From the NCBI GenBank assembly GCA_013396655.1, contig WBMV01000453.1:1-64000 (forward strand): DNA of 64,000 bases, given 5' to 3'. The position numbers were made by a program, and so were the translations under genes. The stretch is from Campylorhamphus procurvoides. Lineage: Eukaryota > Chordata > Aves > Passeriformes > Dendrocolaptidae. The notes beneath the pieces were generated by a model. That model did not search any database, was not told where the DNA came from, and worked only from the letters and a program-made list of their open reading frames with translations. Below, piece after piece: positions 38,970-52,993 of the stretch (its first letter is position 1; each line of letters begins with the position of its first letter).

Positions 38970-39817
38970 ATTCAAAGAATCTGCCAAGTTGGAGGTAACT
39001 CACAAAGATCATCAAGTCCAACCCTTAGGCCCACAAAGGACCATCTGCAAGAGTCACACCATGTGCCTGGGAGTACCATGCAAATGTTTCTTGAATTCAG
39101 TCAGGCTTGCTGCTGTGTCCACTTCCCTGGGGAGCCTGTTCCAGTGCCCAGCCACCCTCTGGGTGAAGAAACTCTTTCTAATATTAAACCTAAACCTTCT
39201 CTGACACAACTTCAGGCCATTCCCTCCAGTCCTGTCACTGGTCACCAGAGAGAAGAGATCAGTGCTTGCCCCTCCTCTTCCCTTCACAAGGAAGTTGTAA
39301 CCGCAATAAAGTCTCCCTTCAGTCTCCTCTTCTCCAGGCTGAACAGACCAAGGGACCTCAGCTGCTCCTCATATGCCTTCCCATCAAGGATCTTCACCGT
39401 CTTCATTGCCCTCCTTTGGACACTCTCTAAGAGCTTAATGTCTTTCTTATATTGCAGCTCCCAAAACTGCACACAATATTCCAGGTGAGGCCACACCAGT
39501 GCAGAGCTGAGCAGGACAATCCCCTCCCTTGACTGATTGGCCCCCAGGAGAGGGTTGGCCCTCCTGGCTGCCAGGGTACTGCTGACTCACATTCAACTTG
39601 CCATTGACCAGGACCCCTTTCTGTGGCACTGCTTTCCAGTGTCTCATTCCTCAGGTACAGAATTCTGAGCTTTCCCTTGTTTAACTCCATATTGGTGATA
39701 TCCCAGTCCTCTAATCTGTCAGGGTCTCCTTGCAGGGCCTCCCTGCCTTTGAGAGAGTCAACAGCTCCTTTGAGTCTTGTATTGTCTGCAAACTTGCTTA
39801 ATATGCCTTCTAGTCCT
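38970..39817 (-). mobile_element. CR1 LINE, 5'-truncated (848 bp)
   Basis: Read on the minus strand this is the 3' part of a CR1 element: the end of the reverse-transcriptase domain, the rest of ORF2, and a short 3' untranslated region ending at about 38970. Landmarks on the + strand include GATCATCAAGTCCAACCC, CAAGAGTCACACCATGTGCC, TTCCCTGGGGAGCCTGTTCC, CTGTCACTGGTCACCAGAGA and CCTCCTTTGGACACTCTCTA. The terminal octamer region is decayed. The 5' truncation point is near TAGTCCT at 39811-39817. Small internal deletions (for example near 39535 and 39615) break the reading frame. The type resembles the long J-like CR1 group of birds; this subfamily call is tentative. Confidence 0.92.
39054..39817 (-). 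pseudogene. CR1 ORF2 C-terminal remnant (broken)
   Basis: ORF2 of CR1 encodes an endonuclease/reverse transcriptase that copies the element's RNA into the genome. Only its end remains. The 5' edge holds the last catalytic box as K-F-A-D-N-T (39778-39795); the second aspartate of the usual F-A-D-D is replaced by asparagine. The frame is then broken by deletions across about 39440-39700. At 39284-39496 a frame reads [10 protein letters not shown], then L-E-S-V-Q-R-R-A and [11 protein letters not shown]. The last piece (39054-39287) reads D-L-F-S-L-V-T-S-D-R-T and G-H-W-N-R-L-P-R-E-V, the conserved CR1 carboxyl end. The endonuclease domain and most of the reverse transcriptase are absent, so it is inactive. 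The plus-strand frame of 175 codons at 38961-39488 is an antisense shadow of it. Confidence 0.88.
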
Positions 39818-42800
39818 TTTTAGGCTTCTACTTCAGATGATTGTAAATTTCTCAGCTGATGTTAATATGACCCTTCATGTGAAACAGAATTATTAAGTAC
39901 TTTGGTTTTATCAGCTGTGCTGTAGTGCGCAGCATTTGGAAGATGTGGTGAAAGAGTTTTAATAAAAATGAGTAAAAGCATTCCATTCAATTTCTGTAGT
40001 CTAATTATCCAATTTTCACTTATTTCATACCTGTGAAATGCCTGCTGAAGGACTGAGGTAAAGGTTACCTTTGACTGTAAAGCTTATGTTACTGGGTGTT
40101 TATGCTTGCTTAAATTATGAGAAGGACAGTACTAGCTAAGGCTATAGTTTGCTCTTAGGAAACTAAGCTCTTTCACATTTGCTTGTGTGACAATTTCATA
40201 AACATTTTCCTTTAAAATTTGCAAATTCTCATTGCTGTTTTAAAATTGTCACTTGGCACACTGCTGCATCATGAAATGCCTTTTCATATGTCTATTCATC
40301 ACAGGCTGGGAGTGTGGGACAGCAGTAGTAATTTGTACTTGTTCACTCATATCAGAGAATTGCCTCCGGCAATACGTTTGCTCAGCCTGGAAGATGGAAT
40401 TTCTTCCTTTTCTCTGAAATGAGAGAGGAGATATAAACTGAAGTGCTCAGGTAAGACAGAGATCTTACTATAGATGACAAAGGATCACCAGCAGTAAAAG
40501 TAGATGTGCTGGGAGGGAAAGACATTGAGAAGGACAATATGCTTTAATAGCAGAACTAATCAAAAGCAGAAAGGGAAAACCATACGCATCCTACCTACAT
40601 GAAGAAGGAAGGTCTGGTGAGGTCTCAGTGATAAAAAGAATGGAACATTAAGAAGATTAAAATGTATCTTATTTTCATATTTAATTGTATTTTATATGCT
40701 TATTATTTCATGCAAAAAGCAATAATGTGTTCAGTTCTGCTTCTCAGCTTCAAAAGAATTTAATTGTAAACCAAAACCTTCAGTGGTATTTTAGCATGAC
40801 CATATTTCAGCTTTGGGTGGAAAGAGGTGGAGAATTTGACTGAAGAATTGGTACTGAATGCAAGTATGTGCTTGGAGCATGGGTATGAGTTTTCAAGACC
40901 AAATGTAGTTGAAGAGTTTTAATCTCATGTATGTGCCTCTGACTGTGTCTCAGACATGAGAACACAATACTGCTGGACTTCTGTCCAGAGCTGGGGTATT
41001 CATACATCCAGAGCCTTTGACAAATGCTTATTCCATGTCCAAGATTAGATGGGACTCTGCAATGGAATGCTACACCTTGGTACCCATAATCAGTGCTCAC
41101 AGCACTCCTTAGCCATTAGGAAGCCACATTGACAATGGGACTGGATGCTTGGATTCAGCACGGTCATTTAGAAATATGAAGACTAGTTGAATTAACACTG
41201 AAAGCCTCAAACAAGAAGAATGATCTGCTCAGAGCTCTTCCAGACAACCCTTGACATTCTTGACTCTCTCTCTACTCAGGGCTTAGAGCTTCCATGACGT
41301 TTCTGTCACTGCCCATGATGTTTGCAAATGTTTCTCTCTCTCATATACCCTATAGTAATACTTAACGAAGTTTCTATTCCGACAGTCACAGAGTGGCCTT
41401 GGATAGGATTTTTTGTTTTGGATGATGAATAATGCTATTGCTTTGGTTTAGGAATATGTTTTTGGAATGACATTTTCCTGTTGCAACTGTTTTATTCAGA
41501 GGAAATTTTTTCCCCATCAGCTTAAAGATGTTTTGACTAAAACTCCTCACAAGAGGAGTTCCAGTCTCTTGCTTTCCGTTTCTTGCCTGAGCTCTAGATC
41601 TGGAAACTGTGACTGGGTTGTATGTTGGCTGGGCTATAGTTGAGCTGAGCACATGGAAAATCAGTCCACCAAAAAAACCCCAGCAAAAACAAAACCAAGA
41701 AGATAGAGATGTTTCCACTGGACTGACTTGACAAAGTTGTTTAACTGTAGCATAACATCCCGATACTAATGAAAACTAGTTGAAAAACCCTTAAGTATGG
41801 GATTGGGCAAGATCCCTTCTAGGTGAGAGACAGATAGTGACAACTAGCACAAATTCAGAAAGCTACTTGGCATTTTAGGCACCATTTTGGCCAGTATCTG
41901 TCAATACAATGTAGGGAACTAGAATGACAATAAGACTTAAAAAGGAGACATGTAGAAATATCCTCTAATTTAGGAAAATGCTGAAATACATAGCATTTAT
42001 TTTCACTTTCTGTTTGCTTATTTAGCTCTCTTTTTACATGCGTTGTAATATTTGACATTCAGGTCAGTTGGACAAGGGTAGTTTTGTATGGTAAACACAC
42101 TGTGCAAGCACTGCATGGCATACTAAGGAATCCATTTTATTCGGGGCAAGTGTATACTGTTTAACAGGAAAAGCAGTGTGTATTGAGGTTGGTGAGATAG
42201 ATTTCATAGTATTCCATAGCTTATCGAAACTGTGTAATAAATGAGATATTCAAAACTGGACAAAGAGAAAAAATGGGTCTTTGCCCCTAATATCTGTATC
42301 ACTGATAGTAGGCACTGCCTCTCCTTGGCTCACCATCCAGCTGCCCTTTTCAGCATTTGAATATGACCATGAAAAATGACCTGACATTGTTCTCTAAAGA
42401 GTTTGCTTTGTTCCTTGTAGGCTTATTGAACACTATCACTATTCATGTAGAGATCGGTTTGTTAAGCAGACATATTTGCATTGCAATTATGTTCTCTGAT
42501 TTCCCTGCAGAAACACAAATAGAAATTAGTGTACACAGTTTCTATATAAGTTAGTTTCTATACAAACATATATAGACCTGGTTCCCATCCCATTTACTCT
42601 TGCGATATCAAATACTGCTCATTTGAAGTGCTGGCATTCTCAAGAGGCATTTGAAGAATTTTTGTACAGAATAAACTGTATCAGAAAGGATAGAAGTGTG
42701 GGATGTGTGGAGAAAGGAGTCATTTCCATTCAGAAAGCCTCCCACTTGCTACTGAAAAACTCTCTATATTGGGCTGGGAGTGTTCAGCGGAAAGTGTACA

Positions 42801-44203
42801 GAAAACAGTTTCTCTATTTGCTTCAGAAGAAACACATGACTCAGTTAATGTCGATTGACACTGATTCTTTCAGTGCAAAGTATTACCAGACACTTCAATA
42901 TGTACAGTTTTTAGCACAACATTTATAAGAGGAGAACAGGAATGAGCTGATAAAAGTTGTCACAGTTCCATTTCGATTAGTGGAGCCACCATACTGATTT
43001 ATACCAGCTGAAAGTGTGCAAACAAAGCACCCACAGGAACGTTGTGTCTAATTTAGAAAAGAACAGATCACTTTTTTATAGTATTTTGAAACAACCATTT
43101 AAGGTCTTACAGAAGGGATAGTACTGTTCAATTTGCATACTTTTGGATCAGACTGTGCAAAACCAAATTTTTATTGAACTTAATTTCCTTATGATAGTCC
43201 CATAAAAAGAAGCATGGCAACTGTCAGAGAAAACGGAGAATCATTTTGGGGGATCAAGCGAATTTTCTTATTTAAAAATTTATATATTTTAGGCTTTCCA
43301 GATGTTTGAGTGTTTTCTCTATATATAATTATTAATTCATTCCAGCAATAGTCTACCTGGGAATGTAGCTAGATAGATATGAGTACGCCTCACAAAATAA
43401 AACAAATGTATATTAAGAACATTGAAATTTTCATCTGTTGTAAAAGCCATGTGTAAACCAGCCAATCAAACTTTAGTAGTTTGCTTTATTAATTTCTAAT
43501 TTATTGCAGATAAGAATTTTTGAGGCACTGGATAGATTCTCAGGGTTAAATCCCCAATTTTTGTCACCCTCCCTCCCCTCCCTTTTTTGTTTTAATTGAA
43601 AAAAAAAAATCAAAACCATTCAATTGTTTCCAGCTAAGTGTCAGTCATTTGGCTTAAATATAATTGTTTTCAGTAGTCCTGTAAGTTTATATGGACCTTG
43701 TGTAAATTTTGTTTTAAAAACTAACAGCTATTAACACTAGACCTCTGGTGCATTTGTTTCTACATGTCTTGTTGGCATTATATGAAAAGAATTTCAGAAG
43801 TATAAGTAACAACCATCAGTTTCAACAGGAAAAAATGACTCTACTTGCCATGGAAACTAAAAGACTTTATGAAAATGCACTGAGCTGTTTTCCATACCAA
43901 GGCAAAATAATTCTAAAAATAAGACTGAATTGTGGCATTAACTGGCCAAGTTGCAGAGATTTTTTTTCTGAGCCCTTTCAAGCAAAATATAAACATTTCA
44001 GAATATTTTTGAGACTGCCAAAAACTCAATTTCATTTTTTTCAGCATTGCTTTTCTTTCAAAGATAGAAGGAAAAAATCAAAACTACTAATAACTTTTTA
44101 TAACAGCAGATGGTCAATAGAAGTAAACAGTTGAAATTAAAAATTACTTTTAAAACAATGCTGTAAGATACTAGTAATAAATGTGTTAGTATAGTACACC
44201 CTC

Positions 44204-44204
44204 N
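44204..44204. other. Ambiguous base (N)
   Basis: The only undetermined base in the window, in the context CCCTCNCTTTTC. It marks an unresolved consensus call or heterozygous site rather than a gap. Confidence 0.99.
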
Positions 44205-47200
44205 CTTTTCTATTTATTGTATCATACTTTTTTTCCTAAGTTCAATATACTGAAATGAACCAGAAATCTATATTCTCTTCCACTGTGTAAGTGAACTCAA
44301 AGGGTTTTTAAAAGGACCAAATAAGCAATAATTCATTTTTGACCAATGAGTGAAGTTTAGAGCGGTCTTAAGAAGGGTTCTGTAAAAGAGTTCCTCCCAG
44401 AAGGGTTAACCTGATAGAATGCATATATGACTGAGAGCTACAAACAAGCTAACACTGGGAACACCCCCCAGCATCTTTGTAGGAAAAAATTAGCTACCTA
44501 CCAGGGCTGGACAGAGCATTTGTCTCTAAAGCACTTCCTTAGGGTATATGACATCCAGGTCCAGATATTTAAATAAAATATAGTAAGAGAAGAGGCAAAG
44601 AAACATCCTCCACAGAAAATCCATTCATTTGGGTGGCATAGGGCAGCTGCAAACCCTACACTCCTCACTTTATCTACCCAGAAAATTTTTTCATATACTT
44701 TTTTCCACATCACACCAAACAAAAATCAGCAAACATTTCTTGATTTAGTCACAAGGCACAGGCCTCACTTTCTTCTCAGAGTTTACTTAAAGAAAAGTTA
44801 AGAGGTTCACTGTGAAATAATTCCACATAGTCTATGCTTTTCACCTTACTTTGTATTGTGTAAGAAATTAAAATAACAAGAAAGGATTTTATTAGGCTAC
44901 ATGACATGTAAAAATTAAGTACTATCTGGAAAGTGTAACATTGCTTCAGTATCTCTTGAGGTTTAGTTCTTGATGATACTGTGGAAGATTTTAATTCTGT
45001 GTTCAAGACAGGCCAAAATTTTTCTGTTTCTTGAAAAATGTACCTTTGTGGTGATGAAAAAAAAAACCATCCTAAAACCAACCACCCAACCAAAAAATCA
45101 AATGAGATGAAGTTATAGGTAAGGAATTTTCAGTGTTAAAGAAGGTGTATCATCAGGAAATTATGGTGCTTTTTATCAAGAAAAAGTAAGATTTTCAGAA
45201 TTAGTCTAAAAATTAAGATGAATACTTTCTTTATTTAACTTCTTTTGTTTTTCTGTGTTAGCACTGACACCTGCTTTTACAGATGTGTTATTCCACAGAA
45301 GACATATTTAAGAGGATATTTTATAGGAAGAGAAGTTGAAACTGGTCCGTATTCACTGAACAATATTAATGTTCTTTCAAGAGATCAGTAATTTAATTTG
45401 TTACATTCATTTAATGGAACTATTCAAATGGGAGTTGAGCATAATTATCTTTTAGTCTCTGACTTTGCACTTCTGGGGCCATAAATCAGTGCTTGGTAGG
45501 ATGACAACAATTATTCTAATCAAATGATGTAATACATGCCAAGTTATCTGGTTTCATATCTTAGAGGGCTAAAGTCTTCAAAGAACTGCACTGAGGTTTG
45601 ACACAATTTATGAGTTGGCAGGCTTTGCTCTAAAGAGACACAGTCAGAAGTGGGCATTAGCAGAGAAATGCAGTCTCATCCCACTGGAAAGCTCAAGTGT
45701 GGTTCCATGAGCAATTAACATGATTGTGCATTGTGAAGCTGAGTTCGACATCAGCCTCCCATAAGACCATAAACCTGGTATCAACTGCCTCAAGTACTGC
45801 TGTGTTTTGAGTTCAGCTTCCTCCTTGAAAAAGCAATTATCATAAAACAGCACCAAACCAGAATGAGTGGAGTTAATCATTGCTCTGCTTTATAATTCTG
45901 ATTTCTTTTAATGCACTGGATTTCTTTTGCAGTTCCAATTTGACAGGGAGGTGTGTATAAATATTTGGCTGAATGTAAAAAAAATCTGCCAGCTTATCCT
46001 TCTAGCATTGTTTTTCTTAAATAATGGAATTGAAAATATAGGACTTATAGTAAGATTGAGTACAAAAGTAATTTAGGGATATGCAACATTTTATTTACCT
46101 TTGTACCCTACCAGAAGCTATACTAAACATGGCTGTATACTAAAAAAATCACAGGATGTTTTCATAAAAGGAAATATTCATGAGGAACAAAAAATGCTTA
46201 ATTGGAATATATTACATATTCCTTCTGACTAGGTTTAGCATCGAGATGTGCTTGCTTTAGATGATACCCATTTAATCCTGGAAAAGCAGCAGTTTTAAAG
46301 GCTGATTTACAAAATGAGAAGGAAAATGGGTTTCTGAGACATATACAGTAATTCAGATTAGGAAACTTTCTTTCCCTTCTTGCCATTTTAGTATCAGTTT
46401 TCCTCAGAAGAAGATTTCGCTGAGCTTCCTTGATACAGGGCAACACTTTCTGATAAGGGCCTAGTAGGATCAAGGAAGTGAAGGGCATGCTTTACGTTTG
46501 ACACTTCAGGAAAGGAAGAAAGATATTTGTTCCTCTTTACATACAGAGTACAGAATGATGATACAAGCATACATGCAACAGGAAGAAATTCCAGTCTCTG
46601 GGCCTTAGCTCTTTGCTGTTTAAATTAGTCAAGCAGATTTTGGCAAACCCTAGCAATTTGCTGTCTTGACTGTCTTTGAGAGCACTTTTTAAAGTTTTAC
46701 TGGGTTTTGAGAGGACTGAATTTAAGCTATATTAAAGTATGCATATAATTTTTTTTCCCATTTATTGTGTGACTTGACTGTTGCATGAAATAGTTTGCTA
46801 TTTCTTGTGCCCAGTATTATTTCATTCTCTTTCCCTCTGATCAGGTGGCTAAAAACTCTATTGTTTAGCAACTCTTATACCAAATAGGATGGCTTGTCTA
46901 ATTGTTTGATGATTTTTAGGATTTTTCATATGTAAAAAAATACTTGTGAGGTTTCTTTTATGTATTATGATTGTTGTATACTATAGTATTAATATGATTC
47001 TTTCTTTCCTCTGAGAAATGCTGTTTTATCTGACTAAATCTCCTTTGTGAGATAAGCTTTAAACACAATCTGAATATCTTTAGTATCTATACTTGAGAGA
47101 GCCTAATGAAAAAAGTGCTTAGTGTCTGTACAGATCCCTGTTAGAATCCTGTTTGAAGACTGCTCAATTTCTTCAAGGTGAGGATAGGTCTTAAGCTACT

Positions 47201-47766
47201 TGCAGATCCTTTATCAGAGAAATGTGAAGCCTTAAAATACACACACAGGCAAAATGAAACAAACATCCCCGCCACACACACACTTATTGCTACTAATGTG
47301 CCTTTAGATTTAAGCAGAGACCAGCAAAAAAGCACAGATTTTGTTTGTGCTGTGTTTTTACCAAGCAGTTTTCTGTGTTACCTGGATGTGGCCCTCAGTT
47401 GTCATTTTTCTGGTTTTTACAAGTTTTTCTATAGTTAATTCATCTGAGTCATAGATAATGTAGAAAATTAGTAATGATACAGCAGAAAAAGATTGCTAAT
47501 GAACAGAGAGACCATGGGATAACCCCAAATATGTTTCAAATAATGGTATTGAGACATCTTCTAATGTTAAATAGCATCTTTTAAAGAAGATTGCAGGGAA
47601 AAAACCTTGGATAAAAGCAGAGAATATATGAGAGTTTTTTAATGTACATCATACACTCTGAATAAAATAGTACTGTGAAAGAATAAATGTGGATTACTAT
47701 ACTGACTTAGTCCATCACAACAGGACTGATACGATAAGGGAATTACCCAGCAAGTCAAAGTTGGTG

Positions 47767-47805
47767 TTTTTTTTTTTTGTTGTTGTTGTTGTTTTCTTTT
47801 TTTTT
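47767..47805. repeat. T12-(GTT)5-T-rich tract
   Basis: T12 (47767-47778), five GTT units (47779-47793), then TTC and T9. A simple repeat. Confidence 0.92.
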
Positions 47806-49184
47806 CATTTGCTATTTTGTATCATGATGTGATTAAAATTGAGTCTATATTCGTGCATTGGTGAAGATTTCAGTGTATGATATTTCATGCATAGTACATC
47901 TTTCAGAATCTTTCCAAGAATTCATCTCATCTCATTTCTCTCAGCACACTTGCTAAATTTACATTGTAAACTGTAGCAATGCCAATATGTTGTGGAATCA
48001 ATGGAAAAAACATTGCTCTTCAGAATTCTAAGCCTTGCAGGTAATAGAAAATTAATTATTATATTCAGTCAGCAAAAATGTGGGGAAAATGATTAAAAAA
48101 TAGCCCAACCAAAGCAAATAACTCCCACAGCTTCCCCCATCACTACCATAATAACATAGAAATGCCATTGCCATAGAAATCTGTCCTTTTCTGTAAAATG
48201 TAGTATTTAAGTGACTTTACAGTTCTCCTTTTCATGGATATAGTGGCAATACAGAGAGCCTGAAAGGAATACTTCAGATAAAGACCTTTGTAATTGTGAG
48301 ATAAATATCCCATTGTTTCCTTGTTGCATTATTGTTATTCATTAGTCCCTGGGAAAAAAAATCACTTACACTGGGGAAAAAAACCCAACTATTTTATACT
48401 TCTGTTACTACTTCTGTACTAAAGGTTTTGGCATGACACAAATACTATAATTTGACAAAGCCGAGGTGTAACATGCAAAGAGGATGAAAGCTCTTGTATT
48501 AAGAACTAGCAATTACTGCTAAGGTTCTCTGAAAAAACCTGGAAAAATCTGTGGACATCTAAGCAAAGGTCAAGATTGTTGTTTCTGTCAAGGAGATATC
48601 ACTGCAGTCTACCATTTTCTCATGAGGGAAAGAAGAGGGGCAGTATTTAATAATATTGGTCCCCACAGAGAAATTCAAGAGATCCATCACCTAAAACTGG
48701 AGGCCACTGGTCACCTCTTTGAATCAGTTATTACTTCTGTAAATCAGAATGATGAAACCAACTTATTAATTTAATTTGAATCTTCAACTTGTCATCACCA
48801 GTAATATTTAAGCAAATTATGGACACTGTAGGACCCTCACAAAAACACAGCTTCATACCAACACCTGTCAGTGAAGGTGTTTGACCTCATGAATTTAATG
48901 ATCAGGTCTTTTTGATTTTCCTTAAAAAATAAAAGACAACAAATGTTTAATCTTCAGAACTATAGGAGTGGCTGCAATCTATTACTAATTGCATTCAAAA
49001 ATATGAAGTTTATAGACAAAAATATTGCTTATAGGCATGACAGTAAGAATTGTGGCAGAAATTTAAATCTGTTCTCAGTTGTAACTGAGCTGCAAGGTTT
49101 CATTCTCACTATGTCATGGATAAGGACATGGATAAGGTGGATTTGTTTTCTTCTAAACTCATGTAATTTAATCCCCTTTACAGG

Positions 49185-49405
49185 TAAAACAAAGGAAAGG
49201 GAAGGGAGGGGAAGGGAAGGTTTGAGAAGGTTTCGGGAGGTTTGGGAAGGGAAGAAAGAAAAGAGGAAAAGAAAGGAAAGGAAAGAAAGGAAGAAAGGAA
49301 AAATAGAGAGAGAAAGAGAGAGAAATGAGAGAAAGAGAGAGAGAAAGAGAGAAAGAAAAAGAAAGAAAGGAAGGAAGAAAGAAAGAAAGAAAAAGAAAAA
49401 AGAGT
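49185..49405. repeat. Purine tract, (GGAA)n/(GAAA)n/(GA)n
   Basis: About 220 bp that are nearly pure purine on the + strand. The left third is GGGAA/GGAAGG-rich with a few TTT interruptions (AAGGTTTGAGAAGGTTTCGG). It passes into GAAA and GGAAA units, then GAGAGAAAGAGAG, then GAAAGAAAGAAAGAAA. The 170-codon frame at 48943-49455 owes its length to this tract, which translates as lysine/arginine/glutamate repeats; it is not a gene. Such mirror-like homopurine DNA can adopt triplex (H-DNA) structure, and its length is likely variable. Confidence 0.95.
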
Positions 49406-52400
49406 GGGGTGTTATATTTTCTTCATCTGTTAAGCTTGATTTTTTTTATTTGTGAAGTTTAGTATCTATCATGATTTTAGTTGTTAAATAAATAAAAGGC
49501 CTGATTCTATTACTTATAAAATCATCCAGATTCATTCTAGATGGTGACAAGATAAAATAATTTTAGTTTGATTAACTCTATTTTATTTCCTCTACTGACT
49601 TTTGCTAGCTGTATTATCATGTAGTTGATTATGAATTAGATTAAACTAAAAATATCTTCAACACTTTATTGACTTTAAACCTCAATAGAATAAAATATGC
49701 ATCTGAAATTTTTATAAAACAGAAAAAAACAACCGCCCCCAAAAAAAGTCTACAAAATCCTTTTTCATTTCTAGCCCTTCTTCATTCAGGATCCTCAGAA
49801 ACACAAGTTTTAAAAAGGAGTTTGTGACTGCTGCTATGCTCTACTACTCTTGTGGACAATCACAGGTGAATCTCACTGGATATATACTCTAAAGATCTAA
49901 AGATTGCAATACCTGTCTTTCTTTCTTGATTTTGCCCTATGACTTCTTTAAAATCTATATTATCTATTGTTGCATTGATACAGCATACAGATATATATTT
50001 TACCACTACAAACTGCCCTTTGTCTTTTTTTCTTCATATAATTAAGCTATTATGTAAAATATTATTTTATTCATCATCAGCAATTTTCATTTGACCCCTT
50101 TAGCTGCCTATATGACAATACAGGATTGCAAGCATTGTAGAAGACAAGTTTCTGTACAAGAAAAGAGCTTTAAATCAAAAAATAAGAAAACCATTTACAG
50201 AAATAATGAAAAGGCTCTAAAGGTGGTAGACATATGTTTGTAAAGTTGTACCATGGTTTTCCTTTAATACTCACAATACTTTTATATGAGTTAAAAGTTC
50301 AAAATCAATGGTGAAAAACTAACAAAATGCTATGGTTATGCAGTGGTCATGTTTTCAGAAAAAAAGGTTATATTTATTTATTTAATGGCATTTTTGGCAT
50401 GCTTATTCTCCTATCTCCATGTGTGATTTTCCTATACATTGTAAGAAGAAATGACACAGAGAACAAGTACCTGAGATGCAAGTACTGATGTCTGGTTTAG
50501 AAATCCTTAGGTGAAATGAATTGCCACAGTACTTCAAAATTTTGAAGAATGAGATCCTCTGCAATTGTCAGTCACTTTTGAATGCAAACCTAAAGATGAA
50601 AGGAAAGGGAGAATGAAAACATTAAAAAAATTAATGAATTCTTTAATCCTTTCACATTAGAATTAAAAGGAGAAAATAAAGTCACCATTCCATCCCTGCT
50701 GTCCCTGAAGAAAAAAAGATAAAAGGTTCTTGAAGTAGTCTAAACAGAGCATCAGCAAAGAAGTTTCCAAAATCTAGAATCTTGCAAGGGCTTGCTATGT
50801 CATTGCTATCATTCACTTTCAGAACTCAATTTCCACATTTTCCTGCTTTTCCGAAGTTTCTTCTGTAAGACTCCTTTTTTTCATCCTTCTCAAATTATTT
50901 TCATCACAAACTCAAGCTAATAATACAGAATGAATGTTGTGATTCCTAAGATGGATAGATGTAAACATAGTCTTAATAGTTATTTGTATGCTTCATTTCA
51001 TACATATGAATACACGTATGGAGAATAAATGGAGAAATCTCCAATTATTTAAAGTAAACAATGCATGTATTTACTTTGTGTTGGAAATATCTGTATTTCT
51101 GTTGTTAGTTAGTTTCTGTAACTGCACATGAAGTAAATTCCCTGTTTTCAACATAATTACTGCACTGACAGGCACTACAGACTTGATCTCAGCTGACAAC
51201 TATAATGGTTCCTGTCGCCATCAGCAAAATTAAAGCTCATATAAGAACATACAAATAAAAATAAATCTTATAAAATATCTTCTCTGAACATGCCTAGGCC
51301 ATGTAACTAGCTTCTGAGATATTGGCTCTTAGAGGTGCTTCCTTCAAGGTCAGGCTTGAGGCATGTTAAAAGCATTTGGAAATCGTGCCTGTTTCTGTCT
51401 GTTCTATATACTTGTTGTGAAGACAATAAAGGGCTCTTGAGCTGTTCATCCAATATTCTATGAAAGTGCACAAAATTGAAAAACTGTGAGTACATGAGTC
51501 TTGATATAAAGTTAAAGCAAAAGATATACCAGACATCTCCTTTCTTTGTTAAACCTTCTGAGGAAATATTTGTTCAATGCCATTTAAATATGCCCTCTAG
51601 CAATTGAGACTCTCATAAAAAGAAAAATTTGCTCAAATATAAAGATTCAGCACAGAGAGTTAGTGTGCTGAGACTTTAATACTTGTAAAAGTTCACAAAT
51701 CAATAGACACATCAATCAATTCTTCTTAATACACAGAATATAGGTGGACATTTTGAAAAAGAATCAAAATGTTTGTATACAGTTTTTCAGGGGTTGTTGC
51801 TAAAATATGGTAAGAATGTGTTCACTAAAATGGTCTGAAAAGAGTGTAAGGCATTGAAGATATAAAACATCTACACCTAGGTCCAAGGAAAAAAATCTTT
51901 GCAAAAATAATAGCAGCCATGTACTAACAGCCTCTGACTGTCCCATCTGCTAAAGTGTCCAAAGGTTCAACTTTCTAGATTGTTTTGTCTTCTTGAACAA
52001 AAAGTATTCAGATATTCATCTTTAACCTCTCAGGCAGTTTTCCTAAAAACAGAGTGCATTATTACAGCTTACTAACTATTGTTTATTCCCTTTCTGTCAC
52101 AAGGGGAATAAGGATCTAACTTCTAACCAGTCAGGTGTGTCACTATCTCTCCATATGTCCCTCTTAAGAAAGCCTTCATTTACCAGTTCAAGTTTGTTCT
52201 TTATCTTTGATCTTTGTTAACTTTTTCCTTATGGTGATGTGTTAGAGACCAGAGGCAGTATCTCCAAGCACATAGCTGCAGAGAGTTCCTAAAGACAGTG
52301 TATCTGTATAATACACTGAGAACAGGACTGTACCGCAGTGCTCTGCACAAAATGAATGCAGAAGGGTGGGTTAAAATTAGGACAGAAGGAATACAGAAAG

Positions 52401-52973
52401 ATAGATGTCTGGTAACTTGTTATGCTAATCCTAGTTGCCCTAAGGAATGAACTGAATTCTTTGAAATTTATATTTAAAAAAAATCAAATAAAAAACTACA
52501 AACAACTTTGAAAGTTGACCATTTTATGATCATGTCATTGTGTTACTTATGCTATGGCAAGAGAATGTGGTTTCAGTATACAATTTTGACAGCAAACATT
52601 TTAATAACATTGGGATTTTCTCATAGTTAATCATCTACATTATAATAAATCTATATTATAATATCTTTATAATTAGATCAGGATTACTGAAGTAATTCAG
52701 GGAAATTCTTTGTTCTAGATTAAGTTTGAGTTTGGTTTTTTTTTGTGAATTTCAATTTTTTCATCAGGAATATCTATATTGGTGAAGAATGATGTATATG
52801 GAAAGCAGAGGAGTGAACATGCTGGTGATATTATTTCTGAGTCACTTTGAAACTCAATACAGGTTATATCCAAAAAGGCTGAGCAAGCAAATAATATTGA
52901 AGCTCAGTGATGGTGTATTAAAGGTAGTTAAGAACAAACCAAATAATCAATTCTCTGCCTTAGCTGATCACAG

Positions 52974-52993
52974 TTTTTTTTTTTTTTTTTTTT
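52974..52993. repeat. T20 homopolymer
   Basis: An uninterrupted run of twenty T. It may be a reversed poly-A tail, but the sequence following it (GGAAAAGGCCATGTATTCCC) shows no retrocopy that I recognise. Confidence 0.95.

Noticed and set aside
38961..39488. 175-codon + strand open frame, longest in the window
   Set aside because: It is the antisense of the CR1 ORF2 remnant; the minus strand carries the recognisable protein.
41755..41850. Possible + strand CR1 3' end (GGGATTGGGCAAGATCCCTTCT)
   Set aside because: Only a short resemblance, without the terminal octamer repeat or flanking CR1 sequence.
42623..42928. 101-codon + strand open frame
   Set aside because: No recognisable domain or homologue, and no sign of exon borders; length is within chance for this amount of sequence.
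43748..44134. 128-codon + strand open frame in unique sequence
   Set aside because: Rich in phenylalanine, lysine and leucine as expected for AT-rich chance frames, with no domain, no promoter and no splice context that I can support.
48943..49455. 170-codon + strand open frame
   Set aside because: The second half is lysine/arginine/glutamate repeats from the purine tract, which simply lacks stop codons in this frame. The first half is AT-rich with no domain.
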